64,000 nucleotides of DNA from Cryphonectria parasitica EP155 (lineage: Eukaryota > Ascomycota > Sordariomycetes > Diaporthales > Cryphonectriaceae). The notes below the pieces were generated by a model, which did not search any database, was not told the origin of the DNA, and was given only the letters and a program-made list of their open reading frames with translations. The stretch is from the NCBI RefSeq assembly GCF_011745365.1, contig NW_024468912.1, positions 4,526,001-4,590,000 on the forward strand. The letters run 5' to 3'. Position numbers and translations under genes: made by a program. Shown here in pieces: positions 36,182 through 47,124 of this stretch (the first letter of the stretch is position 1; every line of letters starts with the position of its first letter).

Positions 36182-36766
36182 GATGGCGATGACTTGACGA
36201 TGATGTGGATGAAGAGCAAGAGGAGCAATTGGTGTTCCTCAGTCGTCTGCTGATGATGATGTTCTACATGTCGAGCTTATTTGCCCCTCCAAACACATAA
36301 ACACATAGAATGCCGAAGATCTGCATGTCTTCTCTTGAGGGGACGGACCCAAGTTGGTCCGCAGGTGACGGAGACGGACGAGTCTTTGGTAATCGCATGG
36401 CGCATTGGGGGCCTTCATTCTCTTGTTGGGGAACCCTCATTTGGGTTTGAGATCCTGCCAAATGACATGATCCCTCCTGCCCCATAGCTTAAGCACTGCA
36501 TGAGTGAAGAAAGTAGCACAATGTACCTGCCCTATCCTACCACCATCCAGGTATGCAGGTGTGGCAGCTACTGCCGTAGACTGTCAAGGTGGGCGCACTA
36601 GCATTTGACCTTTTGGGGGGTGGAGATCTGCGCGATCAACCGTGGGTGGCCCGTGCACTCAGCATCTTCTCGCAGTGGTTGTCTTGGCTTGCGCTTCTTA
36701 ACCAGAAAAAGACTTTTGATGCGATCCTCAACTTCAAAGTCTTTGGCCACCTCAAACACCGCCAAG
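36182..36766. promoter_or_regulatory. Divergent promoter region, DUF924 gene and uS19m gene
   Basis: 585 bases between two starts that point away from each other. No coding frame was recognised; it must carry both promoters. Confidence 0.45.
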
Positions 36767-37216
36767 ATGAAGGCAACGAGGGCATTACTGGGCCGACGAT
36801 CGGTCTGGAAAGGTACGCAACTGTCTTCGTGCTCCCCTCGCCTCCTTTGGTCAAGAAACTACATACTAAAGAGATAATTCTTGCGCAGGCCCAAACATCG
36901 TCCCGTATGTCGCCCTCATCTTTTCCCCGCCCTGAATCGAGTCAGACATTGAACACGTGAAGATGGACGGCTGACACGAGATACAATTCGACATGTAAAC
37001 AGGCTGCCCCTCGTCCGCCCCAAGGAGGGCCAGTACAATCCGCCCATCCGGACACAAGCCCGTGGCGCCACCGTCCTGCCCAGCTTCGTCGGCCTGACGT
37101 TTGAGGTGTACAACGGGAAGGTCTATAACCCCGTGACTATCACGGAGGATATGGTCGGACACAAGCTGGGCGAGTTCTCTACGTATGTTGGCGCTCCCAA
37201 ATTCTATTTTCTATGC

Positions 37217-37253
<37 letters not shown>

Positions 37254-37358
37254 GGTCGAGCGAAGAGAAGGGACTGGAAGGAAGAAGAACACTGGCTGGG
37301 GAGAATCTGGCTGACAATCCGACGCAGGACGCGGAAACCGTTCATCTACGATAAATAA
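36767..37358 (+). CDS. rsm19: Mitochondrial small ribosomal subunit protein uS19m
   Basis: Four exons, 36767..36812, 36889..36904, 37003..37182 and 37328..37358, encode 90 residues. The first reads [16 protein letters not shown] 16-base microexon supplies GPNIV plus two bases of the next Pro. Exon 3 gives [20 protein letters not shown] onwards, with the uS19 core ([20 protein letters not shown] and [13 protein letters not shown]), and exon 4 ends RKPFIYDK. All introns have GTACGC, GTATGT or GTATGT donors and CAG acceptors. [20 protein letters not shown] and [10 protein letters not shown] with a short basic tail are the marks of mitochondrial uS19 (yeast Rsm19, 91 residues); the cytosolic homologue is longer. 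It sits in the head of the mitoribosome small subunit. Intron 3 holds a GA microsatellite. Confidence 0.93.
37219..37251. repeat. (GA)n microsatellite in a uS19m intron
   Basis: About 16 GA units, lying wholly inside intron 3 of the uS19m gene. Length is likely to vary between strains. Confidence 0.95.
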
Positions 37359-38010
37359 GGAATTGGCTGGTGCTGTGCAGGGCTTTGTAGAAGCATTGAG
37401 GGCGATGATGAGAGCACGACTCTGCACTTGTTTCTACCAAGGCTGGTCTGGTTGGCTGGAAACAGAGAGGGTCGGCATGCCCTGTGATCAAAAGGACTTG
37501 AGGAGCTTTGGGATGGTCAGCTCCGGGAATACCCTGTGGTTGGATATCTTGGACACCTCAAAAGAGCAGAGCTGCTGCGGACACCAGAGACAGAGGAATG
37601 TCCACACGACCTCAGAATATTAGGGTTCTGCTGTAGGACAGCGGGAATCGTCGCTTAGGCGGCACATGAGGAATCACCTTCGATAGATGTCGACTCCATC
37701 TATTGCACACCTTATTGATGGTGAGATAGGCTCTGAACTGTGATTATGACAGTATGCACCTTGTTCATTTATCCATGTGAAGCAAACGTATCCCCTAAAC
37801 GCCCGTCCCTTGTCCCGACCCAAAAACGCCTAAATGAAGTCAACTCATCCCGCGTAGTAAGGAGCCGTTTTGCCTACTTAAGTAGGCTTCTTGACCACGG
37901 CCCAACGCACCAGAAAACGAAAGACGGTCGACAGGTGGCCCAGGCAGCCAAGAGCCCTCGATACCGACCCATCCTGACGCATCCCCACAACCCGCTCTCT
38001 CTGTCTCGCT
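37359..38010. other. Intergenic region between convergent genes
   Basis: Tail-to-tail gap of the uS19m and TAF10 genes. Short open frames only; nothing supported. Confidence 0.5.
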
Positions 38011-38795
38011 CTACCGATAGAACTCGCTCCTCTTAACATTCACTCCATACTCCCCAACCGCCATGCCAAGATCCTCCATCGTAAGCACCGTCCGGTTCTG
38101 GCTCCCGCCCTGACCCCCACCACCGTACCCCGGCCGCTGGATACCCAGAAGCGCCTGTCCCGCCGCACCACCCTGCGAAGCCTTGCCGCCCGCGCCGCCC
38201 GCGCCCGCCATCCCAGGTGCGCCGCCCGCCTGGCCTGGGATTGGGATCCCCGCCGCCACGCCCAGGTTACCCATCGGGTTGTTGGCGGCCGACGAGTTGG
38301 ACGCGCGGATGCGGCTGTACTGGTAGGCGTCGGCGGCGATATCGGCGACGAACTTTTGCGTGGCGAGGGCGAGGAGGTGGGCCAGCCGGGGGTCGGTCTG
38401 AGGCGGGGGTGGGAGGCCGGCTTTGGTCATGTAGTAGTTGGTTACGCCTTCGGGAATCTAGAGAGTTGGCCGCTCAGGTATCAGTCAGCCGTGCCGTTGT
38501 CTCTCATCGCCTCCAGCCCGAGACACTAAATGGAGAGGAGAAGGAGAAGATGGAGGATTCTACCAAGGTAAGGGATGATGCATGGAAAGAGGGGAGCACG
38601 TACGATGGGCGCATATTCATCGATCTTGGAGAGAAACTCCTTTAACGAAGTGTCCTTGCGAGTCGGCAGGCGTGGGTCAACCAGAGGCGCGTATTTCGCC
38701 TCCTCGTCGGCGGCGGCGGCTTGTTGTTCTGGGTTTTCTGGTTGCGCCGCGTCTGCCTGCTTGCCTGCTGGCTCTTGAGGTGGTTGCGACGTCAT
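38011..38795 (-). CDS. taf10: Transcription initiation factor TFIID/SAGA subunit TAF10
   Basis: Exons 38795..38604 and 38457..38011 (GTACGT donor, CTAG acceptor) encode 212 residues. The N-terminal 50 residues are Gln/Ala/Pro-rich and acidic. The histone-fold region starts at about 52 ([20 protein letters not shown] across the junction). It continues [28 protein letters not shown] with AYQYSRIRA, a Gly/Ala-rich insertion, and [19 protein letters not shown] at the C-terminus. This is the TAF10 arrangement: loop-rich histone fold pairing with TAF3, TAF8 or SPT7. TAF10 works in the nucleus in both TFIID and SAGA. The Gly/Ala/Pro-rich loop of about 60 residues between the last two helices is long. 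Confidence 0.93.
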
Positions 38796-39280
38796 CTTCG
38801 GTGTGGAGTCGATGGGGTTCCGCGATGGAATTGATAGAGAGAGAGTTGGAAACTTTGTGGTCGCACTTGGTATGTGATATGATATAGCATGCTAAAATCA
38901 CAGCGCTAAATGCATGATTCACGCGCATGGACCCCTGACCTCTTATCAGCGTTATCGACTAGTGTCGCTCCTGGTTGCTCTGCGCAACCAATTGTTGTTT
39001 GTATATAGAGTAAGCATGGCGGTGTTGCAGCCTTGCGCGGTGTAGCCTCCCCCCATTCCCTTTTTCAACACAACATCTGCGGACTCTCTGCAACAATCTT
39101 CTATGGTCATACGCCTAGTCTTTGCTTTTTGGCATACGGATTTGCACTTGCTCGATATCTGTCTATGACCAACTCTTATATCTGACTTTCTAGCCCAACT
39201 CGTATCTTTCATGGCAGACGCTCATGCTGTCCGTCGCTTTGAAGGCGGCTGCGGGCCGCCAACGACATTTAAGTCGAGAG
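38796..39280. promoter_or_regulatory. Divergent promoter region, TAF10 and Aurora-like gene
   Basis: 485 bases between two starts pointing away from each other. No coding signal was recognised. Confidence 0.45.
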
Positions 39281-39949
39281 ATGGTCAACCTCCAAGACAG
39301 CCACGGTGATGCAGCCGAAGTAAAGTCAGGAGACAGGGTAAGCGCGAAGCGAGCATCGACTTAGCAGACCATAACCGACAACAAAGCACAGATCATTAAG
39401 ACGACCATTTCACGCATTCCACGCAAGTCGAGTCGAACGAATCTCTCCATCACCGCGTCTCCAGAGCGACAAAGCAAGCCCGTGACCATTCTTGTCACAG
39501 CTTCATCCAAAATTTCGCAGCCGAACCCTATGCCACCTCCTCCCTTGAGACCGCAACCCATCTATAAACATTTCCATCTAGGCATGTTCGAGGTCGGCCG
39601 GCCACTGGGCAAGGGCAAATTTGGACGGGTATATCTCGTACGAGAACGCTCTAGCGGCTACATTTGCGCATTGAAGACTTTGTACAAAGCCGAGTTCCAA
39701 CAATTCCAATTGGAGAAGCAAGTCTAGCGCGAGATTGAGATCCAGACGAACCTGTGTCATCCCAATATCCTCAAGCTCTATGGCCACTTCCATGATGAGA
39801 AGCGAATATTTCTCATACTCGAATTTGCTGGGCAAGGCGAGCTTTACAAACAACTGCGCAAAGAGCGTCGTTTCCCCGAGTGGAAAGCTGCCCAATATGC
39901 TGCACAGATGGCGAGTGCTTTACATCATATGCATCGCAAGCACGTTATT

Positions 39950-39981
<32 letters not shown>

Positions 39982-40458
39982 TGGCATTCATGGAGAACTC
40001 AAGCTCGCGGATTTTGGCTGGAGTGTACATGCGCCGAATTCCCGCAGGCTTACCAAATGTGGAATGCTGGATTACCTACCCCCCGAGATGTGTGATCGTC
40101 GGCGAAGTGATCAGCCATACGACGACAAGGTAGGTCTCTGGTCTTTTGGGGTCTTGTTATATGAGTTCTTGGTCGGAGAAGCATCATTTGAGGACACACC
40201 TGTCTTGACGGAGCGAAGGATTACCAAGGCTGATATGTTGATCCCTTCGTTCATTAGCCCTCAGGCTAAGGATCTGATTGAACGTGTAAGTCTTTTTTCT
40301 GTGAGCCTCAATGCTGATTTGGTACTGACCAGTCCCAGCTGCTTGTCCTCGATGCTAGGAAGAGACTTCCTCTGGAAGACGTACTAACACACCCATGGGT
40401 TATGAAGTATTGCTCGGAAGATTACAAAAGGCCTCATCGCGAACACAAGGACACATAG
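39281..40458 (+). pseudogene. Aurora-type serine/threonine kinase gene with in-frame stop
   Basis: Proposed exons are 39281..39337, 39392..40285 and 40339..40458 (introns 54 and 53 bp with GTAAG donors), or 357 codons. Codon 131 is TAG (39725-39727); the frame is open on both sides with no shift. The kinase parts are clear: glycine loop [14 protein letters not shown], lysine in [45 protein letters not shown] and [12 protein letters not shown]. The last exon supplies LLVLDARKR and HPWVMKYC. These are Aurora-family signatures. Two positions normally conserved are changed: the Asp of DLWS in subdomain IX is Gly (KVGLWSFG), and the Thr of CGTLDYL is Met (CGMLDYL). The N-terminus is short and unlike that of ordinary fungal Aurora. 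Most likely a decaying paralogue; a sequencing error at the TAG is the alternative. The first exon is less sure. Confidence 0.8.
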
Positions 40459-40785
40459 AAAGATTGCTTGCCAAGCGTCTAAGGCGTGTGACAAATTTCG
40501 TATGTCTTGATCTTTTGATATTAATTGGTAAGTATCGAGCGACGTAGCTATGAAGATGGTTTGAGCAGATCCATCAAGTCTACTGCCGTCACACTGCCTA
40601 AAAAAAATAAAAAATTGGCCCCCCTCCGTATAGAGACGTAGGAAGCGTCCTCGCTGGCCTTGATGACGCCTTCCAAGGCCAAGAGAGCTTCAAATATGTC
40701 CTTCAGATGATCGCGGCCTATGTAGACCTCTTCCGAAGGAAAAAAAGGGACTTCGCCGCACCAGCAGTCCGATCATACATGAATT
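40459..40785. other. Intergenic region between convergent genes
   Basis: Short gap between the end of the Aurora-like gene and the end of MRE11. Nothing recognised. Confidence 0.5.
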
Positions 40786-43270
40786 TCACCGTCTCCTACT
40801 CCTGCTGGGCTCGACCGGCTCAAAGGCATCATCGTCATCGTCGATCTCATCATCACTAATTGTGAGAGCCTTCTGGGTAGAATTGACGCGCGAGCTAGGT
40901 CTCTGTGACTGCGAAAAGTTGAGAGTGGACTGCTTCGTGCGGGTGGGGACAGCCGCCTTGCTCGCGCGCGAGGCCGTCGTGCGAGTTGTTGTGGCCTTGG
41001 TGGCTCGTGATCCGCGCTTTGGGGGTGGCGCTGGAGGATCCTCCTCCTCATCGTCATCTTCAAAGGCGTCCACCGACATCGAGTCAGCATGTGCCTCCTC
41101 CGCCTCCTCGTCTTCATCGCTGTCCACGATGAAGCCCGCCTTCGTCTTTGGCCGGCTACGGGTAGCAGGTGCTTTCTTGGTAGCAGGCGCCTTCTTTGCG
41201 GCGCCTCCTCGACCACCTTTGGCAGTAGCACCCCTCTTGGCGGCAGGCTTTGGCGGCGGAGGCGGCTCGTCAAAGGGATCCTCATCCGAAGCACCACCCA
41301 CAAACATGCCGTCGTCCATGTCGACATCCTCGTCACCAGTGCTGCGCCTGGGTGGCTGTCGCCCTTCCTGCGTGCTTGATGGCTGTTTCTTGATCATCTC
41401 CCATCTGTCAGGATTGTCTGGGTCATCCCAAGGCCCATCAACATCCGAGTCGTAGTCTTGTGGCCGGGGTTTGAGTCGCCTCTTCTGCGTCCACTTCCCA
41501 CTTGACGAGTCTGCCCATCGCTTCTGTAGCGCCTCCTTGCACCGTTCGATGATGGCCTCCATATTCTTGTTCAGCTGCGTGTCGTCCACCTTGACAAGGT
41601 AGTTTAGAGACTTGGCGAGAGTCTCGTTGACGAAATCGTCCACAGCATCCTTGCTTCCCTTGTCGATGTACTCGAGGACGGCATCTTCAAAGTGGTTCTG
41701 CGGCAAGACCTTTAGGGAGCTGCTCTGGAGGAACTCCCGCACGAGCACGTCGATTCTGATAATGTCTTCGTTCTCTATGGCGTCCTGGATCGCTTTCGGC
41801 AGCGTCTGCTCTTCTCTTTCCCGTTCTAATCCCCTTTAGCCAGATCCACACCCTGTCATTGCGGGACGGCAGTGACTCACTCGGATTCGATTTCTTGCGG
41901 TAGAATGATACCACGTCGTTGACGTTTGCAACCTGCCCCACGAAGCGGTTGGAAAAGCGCTGTGGGTTCTCGACATCGAATGTGCCGCCCTCGTCGGCGC
42001 TATATTCCACCTTGAGGCGGATGAGTGGTAGCGGCCGATCCTCCTTCTTGATCCTGTCCGGGTCATCCTGCATGCTGAGCCAGCCCGCATCTGCCTCCTC
42101 AATGAGCTCGCGAACAACCTCAATCAACTTCTCCGTGACAGGTTTCCGGTTGTCCTTCTTGAACTGCAGCTTCTTGAAGGCCGGGTCGCTCTTCAAAATG
42201 ATTTCCTTGTGGGCGAATGGACGAACGGTCTTGAGAGGCACTGCTTCGGACTGGAAGGAATCGCCAGTGACCTTGACGATGGCAACCTGCTTGGTCTCGG
42301 CCTCTCCAGGTATGAGAGACGTCGCGACAGAGGAGCCCGGCTGCATGACAAAGAACCCTGTCTCGGGGTTCTGCGTCGGCTCAATCTGGCAGTCATGCTC
42401 GTGGCCCCATACGACGAGGTTCATCCAATTTGGTAGCACAGGCTCCGGCAGGAAGTTTGTACTCGTGTGCGGGGTGTGATTTTGGTGAACAGTCAAGATG
42501 TTGAAGAACTCGCCAGCATCGTCGGGTGGTTTGTAGAAAGTCACCTTCTTGTCCCGGAAAGTGCGGAAAAGTCGCTCATCCCGTACGTTGCTGATTCCGT
42601 ACAAGGCCAACTTGGTGTCCCCCTTCTGGAGCAGAACGGGTTTGACGTGGATATTGTCAGCCTCTGGAACACGACCAAAGTAGTTGACAAGGCCAGCAAC
42701 CTGCAGCAGGTCCAGAGAGCAGTAGTGGCCATCACCACCAGGGTCATCATGATTTCCGTGGATGGAGAATACTGGCAAGGAGATGTTGATGTCTGGGTCC
42801 TCATAGTTGACGTGAGGGAAAGCTCCCTCGAAGACCTCATTGGCGTCGCTAAGGAACTCCAACTGGCAAGGTCTGTCGCCCAGGCAGTGCTTGCGTAGTG
42901 ACCGCATGACCTGATACATGGACTTGCGAGACGGCTTGTTCTCATGAAAGAGATCACCGCCGAGGAGAACCATATCGACCTAGATGATAAGCAGTGAGAC
43001 TCAGCAGCGAGCGGACGAAGTGCCACAGAGCAATGACGTACCTCTCTCTTCACGGCGATCTGGAGGATCTCGTCGAATGTCTTCCAGCTGTCATCTTTAC
43101 GGATAGGGTCGCGCTCCTCATATCCTACGTGGTTATCTGTGGCGATGAGGATCTTGATGGTATTAATATCATTTTCTCGACGGCCTGAGGAAGTCAGATG
43201 GTCAGTACCCGAATGCCATGGCAAGACCAACAGACAACAGACCTGACGCCGACGCCGACGCCGCAGGCAT
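40786..43270 (-). CDS. mre11: DNA double-strand-break repair nuclease Mre11
   Basis: Exons 43270..43243, 43184..43042, 42979..41881 and 41825..40786 give about 769 residues. All junctions keep the frame; the last uses ATTAG as acceptor and yields KSNPKREREEQ. The phosphoesterase motifs are in order: ATDNHVGY (Asp26, His28), [11 protein letters not shown] (Asp66), HGNHDDP (Asn133, His134) and VWGHEHDC. Next comes the capping domain ([20 protein letters not shown]), a Rad50-binding helical part (DVLVREFLQ) and a long acidic/Ser/basic C-terminus with [12 protein letters not shown] and [10 protein letters not shown]. Mre11 with Rad50 and Nbs1/Xrs2 processes broken ends in the nucleus and acts in checkpoint signalling and meiosis. 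The tiny first exon (9 codons plus 1 base) gives MPAASASAS. Confidence 0.95.
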
Positions 43271-43673
43271 CTTGAGAGAACTGCCGCCAGAGGAAGTCCA
43301 CCTTGGGAAGGAGAATGGATCGATTTTTTTTTTAAAAAAAAAAATGCACAGATTACACTGGAATCTTTAAATCAGCCTCTGTTGAGACATGTGCTAGAGT
43401 TTAAGTGGCACGCGTGAAAAAAACAAGTGGGGCTCATCAGGCAGTCGCGTCAAGAAGCGTGAGGGGGACACTTGGGCCACTTCACGAAGTCACATGTAGC
43501 TTTTGAGTACCCCTAACCGCTGACTCAGCCCTGTGGCTTCTCTATCCCTGCTATCTGCTCATGTGGCTATAATAGCAACTGCACGTGGCTCAATCTGGTC
43601 CGTGCACTCTTCACTCCTCATTCACGCTAAGAGACAGCTGCACCGCCACACTTTGAGCCACACTTTGCCCATC
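43271..43673. promoter_or_regulatory. Divergent promoter region, mre11 and apc10
   Basis: 403 bases separate the two ATGs, which face away from each other. A run of T then A near 43326-43342 could bend or exclude nucleosomes. Both promoters must fit here. Confidence 0.5.
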
Positions 43674-45384
43674 ATGCCCTTCAGTGGCAGGGGTTCCGGA
43701 GATGCTGAACAAAATAAACAAGAAGAATTGGACTCAGTGCAGCAGTTTTCGAGGCTCATCATTCCAAGCCGCGGGAGAGAAGCCCGCTGGCGTTCTTCAG
43801 CGCTCCAATACGAGACTGAATACACGCGGTCGCGTCTGGGCCTGCGCCATTCTTTGCCGCCAAACGCTGAATACTACGAGAGCCTCCCACGACGGGTCTT
43901 CCCGACCGAACCTGACGAGGAGGAGGCCAGATCGAATACCTCTGAGCTCGCCTTGGACCCTGGCTCAAATCTCTCTCGTGGTTAGCTCGTATTCAAACCA
44001 TATTTACATTTGCTCTTGGCTGATCTTGGGTGATCAGGCTCTGTTGATCCTCAGCACAACTCGGATGCTTCTGCAAACGTCCCATTGCCCAGTGGCTCTC
44101 AATCAGGCTCTCATCTAGGCTCTCGACCAGGCTCTGAATCTGCTCGGATCCAGCCTACTTCGGAGAATTTCACGGTCGACTTGCCTTCCCAGGGTTCTCC
44201 TGCGCTCGACTTTGAATCGGAGACTGCTACGCTCATCGGGTCGGATTCTAGTGAATCTGGTGAGTAGCTGGTTGGTCTGGTAGCGTTATAAAAGCTACCA
44301 TTTTGCTACGTGTACCCAACTCACTGATGTCAAACGATACAGAGTTTAGCAGAATGGATGACTTGCGGCTCCATACTGCTGAAGATGAGCGTGTTGAGAA
44401 CTTCCCTGGCGCCGACGACGACGAGGACATGATGGGGAGCGATGAGGACGGGGTGGCATATGGCCAGAGCGACGAGGAGCTGCATGAGGAGGATGACCTG
44501 GCGCATGAGGATGAGCCTGTCGCCCCCTTCAACCCCATCTCCATGGGCCTGAAGGAGATTGGCGGCTTGGCTCACTTCCGTGTTAGCTCTTTCAAGCCTG
44601 GCAACGGCGTCGAGGAGCTCGTCAGCGACGACACGGATCGATACTGGCAGTACGTTCTTTTTCTTTTTTGCATTCGTTTATTCTTTGCTTGGATTCCTTC
44701 CTGCCTTTTCCTTTTCCCGCTCCTCCTTGCTCACTTGCTCACTGTCACGCACCTGTGCACGCGCACATACCTCATACACCTCATCAAAACCACAACCTCT
44801 TTCTCTCATCCTCAACTGACGCGGTCCCTCTCAGATCCGACGGAATCCAGCCGCATCGCTTGACCATGACCTTTGTCAAATGCGTCGAGATCCGCGCCCT
44901 GCGCTTCCATGTCGACTACCACCAGGACGAGTCCTACACGCCCACGCGCATCATGTGGTACGCGGGCACCTCCGAGCACAGCCTCATGCACTTTGCAACA
45001 TCGAACTTGGTCAACCCAGAGGGCTGGACCGACGTGCCCCTCGCAGGCGCGGGCGGCGGCGAGGACGGAAACTCGCTGCTAGCATGGGTCGTGCAGATGC
45101 AGATCATTGAGAACCACCAGAACGGCAAGGACACCCACATCCGGGGCGTCAAGATCTACGGCTTCGATGACCAGCTGCGCGCGGCGGGTCCCACGGGCGT
45201 GCGAGACGAGAACGCCGCCCTGAGGAAGGAGTTTAAGATGAACGAGGATGCCACGCCGGAGGAGAATGAGGAGGCCTTCAAGGCCCACGTGCGCGGCATC
45301 GAGCTTGCCAGGGAGTTTCAAGGCGGTGATCCTTCGGGCACGGCCTCTTCGCTGGATTTCATGGAGGACCCCCAGCTCCGCTAG
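43674..45384 (+). CDS. apc10: Anaphase-promoting complex subunit 10 (DOC domain)
   Basis: Exons 43674..43980, 44038..44259, 44343..44649 and 44835..45384 total 461 residues. The junctions are GTTAGC/TCAG, GTGAGT/ACAG and GTACGT/TCAG, all in frame. The DOC domain occupies about 235-430, with NPISMGLKEIGGLAHFRVSS, DRYWQSDGIQPH (across the last junction), VDYHQDESYTP and HIRGVKIYG. APC10/Doc1 helps the APC/C recognise D-box substrates in mitosis. The first 230 residues are an extension not found in yeast Doc1: an acidic start, a repeated GS-rich part (SGSQSGSHLGSRPGSES) and a strongly acidic stretch. The DOC domain is followed by about 60 acidic residues. First in-frame ATG used as start. Confidence 0.92.
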
Positions 45385-46035
45385 GAGCTTCATCCAGTTC
45401 TTCTGTGCTATTTATGAGCGTTTTCATGTGGTGGCGTTTTTTAAGGAATGGAAGGCTTGGTCGTGGATGATACCCATTGCATAGCTTAGCGTCATGGAGT
45501 TTAGCATTTCCGAGGCCGACGCCCTCGATCCTCAATCCAGTGTTTACATGATGTATACCCTCTCGCGCTTCTCTATGTCGCTCGTGTTCAAATACTCCTG
45601 GGGCCTGGCATGACCGGATCGTTAGCTGCGTAGCACGACAACATTGTTACGAAGGCAGGCCAAGGCATAGTCCGAGACCATGCGAAGAGACTTGGAAGAG
45701 CAGAGCAATGACCGCTTCTATCATTATACGTATTTAAATAATCAATTTAGATAGAGTATTCGTACATGATAGTATACGTATGCATATATATAGAATTTTT
45801 TTATTCAATTATTTTTCTGGGGGGTGGTGGCTTCGTTTTCTATACATGATCCTCAGCTACAACTCTCTCCGTTCCGGCGCCGAGATTCCGGTATAGTCAC
45901 GGCCCCGCTCCTCCTGACCGCAGGACAGTCTTAAGCTCATGATGCAATTAAGGGCCCCTCATATCCCTCTCCTCCTCTTCGACTTCCCTCCCCAACACAC
46001 TCTCCCTCCTTGCGCCACTGCCCTCCTTGAAAGCT
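45385..46035. other. Intergenic region with AT-rich patch
   Basis: Between two same-strand genes. Bases 45725-45830 are very AT-rich, with repeated TA and ATACGTAT-like units. The part just before the next gene is C/T-rich and probably its leader. Confidence 0.5.
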
Positions 46036-47124
46036 ATGCCTCCAGCTACCCACGCAGAGGCTGAGCCACTACCGCTACCCAACATGTCCCTAACCCACCT
46101 ACGAACCGCCCTGCGGACCTTTCAATCCTCAGGCAAGGCCTTCGAGCTCATCAACACAAACAGCTCGGCCGCGGCGGCCCGACGATGCAGGACGCTGGTC
46201 GTCCTCGACTCCAGCTTCAACCCACCGACGATCGCACACATGCGCATGGCCACCACGGCGCTACAGGATCTACAGACACAACGGGACATTGCAACGACGC
46301 TGAAGGGTGGGGAGGCGCCACAGGAGGGGGAGGACGGCATACGACTCCTGTTGCTGCTGGCCGTCAACAATGCGGACAAGGCGCCCAAGCCGGCGTCATT
46401 TGAGCAGCGGCTTTTGATGATGCAGGCCTTTGCCGGGGACATACAGCGCGCGTGGCGGGTGGCACGACAAGCACAGCAGCGACACGAACCCGAGCAACAA
46501 TCAGCAGTAATAAAAGGAAGAGAAAGACAGAGCGACATTCCCGTCGACATCGGCCTGACTACACGTCCTTACTTTCACGACAAATCCTCCGCCATCGCCG
46601 CCGCGCCTGAATACGAATTCTGGCTCTCTCACCCTTCTTCTTCTTCTTCTTCTTCTTCTTCCTCCTCCTCTGCTCTAGACACACCGGCCACCGAGCAGAT
46701 ATTCCTCGCAGGCTTCGACACTCTGATCCGCATCTTCAACCCCAAGTATTACACGCCGCCCGCCCCCGAACAGGGCGTCACGCCTGCCGATAAGACACCG
46801 ATGCAGGCGTGCCTCGATCCGTTCTTGACGCGCGCGAGGCTGCGCATCACGATGCGAACGGACGCTGACTGGGGCGACAAGGAGGAACAGGCGGGGTACG
46901 TGGAGCGGCTGCTGCACGGGGATGAGCTGGACAAGGTCGGCGGAAGGAAGGAGTGGGCGCGGCGGGTTGAGATGGTCGAGGGGACGGACGGAGGGGAAGA
47001 CGGGTTGGTGCTGAGCAGCACAGAAGCAAGAGCGGCTGTCGAGGAAAAGGATTGGAAACGGCTGAGGAGGCTGGTGCCTGAGGGCGTTGCGGGGCTGATC
47101 GAAGGTGGAGAGGTGTCGTGGTGA
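46036..47124 (+). CDS. pof1: Pof1-like nucleotidyltransferase (NMN adenylyltransferase family)
   Basis: Single exon, 362 residues. The nucleotidyltransferase start is VVLDSSFNPPTIAHMRMA, the HxGH-type site of this superfamily in its SFNPPxxxH form, at about residues 55-75. The C-terminal LSSTEAR (about 330) matches the ISSTxxR nucleotide-binding motif. The layout matches fungal Pof1-like proteins related to NMN adenylyltransferases, which join NMN and ATP to make NAD. The actual activity of Pof1 in vivo is less clear, so substrate is left open. A run of Ser near residue 200 is encoded by a TTC/TCC microsatellite (46638-46675) and probably forms a flexible loop. Start taken as the ATG of MPPATHAEAE. 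Confidence 0.85.
   Translation: MPPATHAEAEPLPLPNMSLTHLRTALRTFQSSGKAFELINTNSSAAAARRCRTLVVLDSSFNPPTIAHMRMATTALQDLQTQRDIATTLKGGEAPQEGEDGIRLLLLLAVNNADKAPKPASFEQRLLMMQAFAGDIQRAWRVARQAQQRHEPEQQSAVIKGRERQSDIPVDIGLTTRPYFHDKSSAIAAAPEYEFWLSHPSSSSSSSSSSSSALDTPATEQIFLAGFDTLIRIFNPKYYTPPAPEQGVTPADKTPMQACLDPFLTRARLRITMRTDADWGDKEEQAGYVERLLHGDELDKVGGRKEWARRVEMVEGTDGGEDGLVLSSTEARAAVEEKDWKRLRRLVPEGVAGLIEGGEVSW

Noticed and set aside
39725..39727. Explaining the TAG in the Aurora-like gene as an intron
   Set aside because: The sequence on both sides is conserved kinase (EKQV and REIEIQ), leaving no room for an intron; no frame change occurs.
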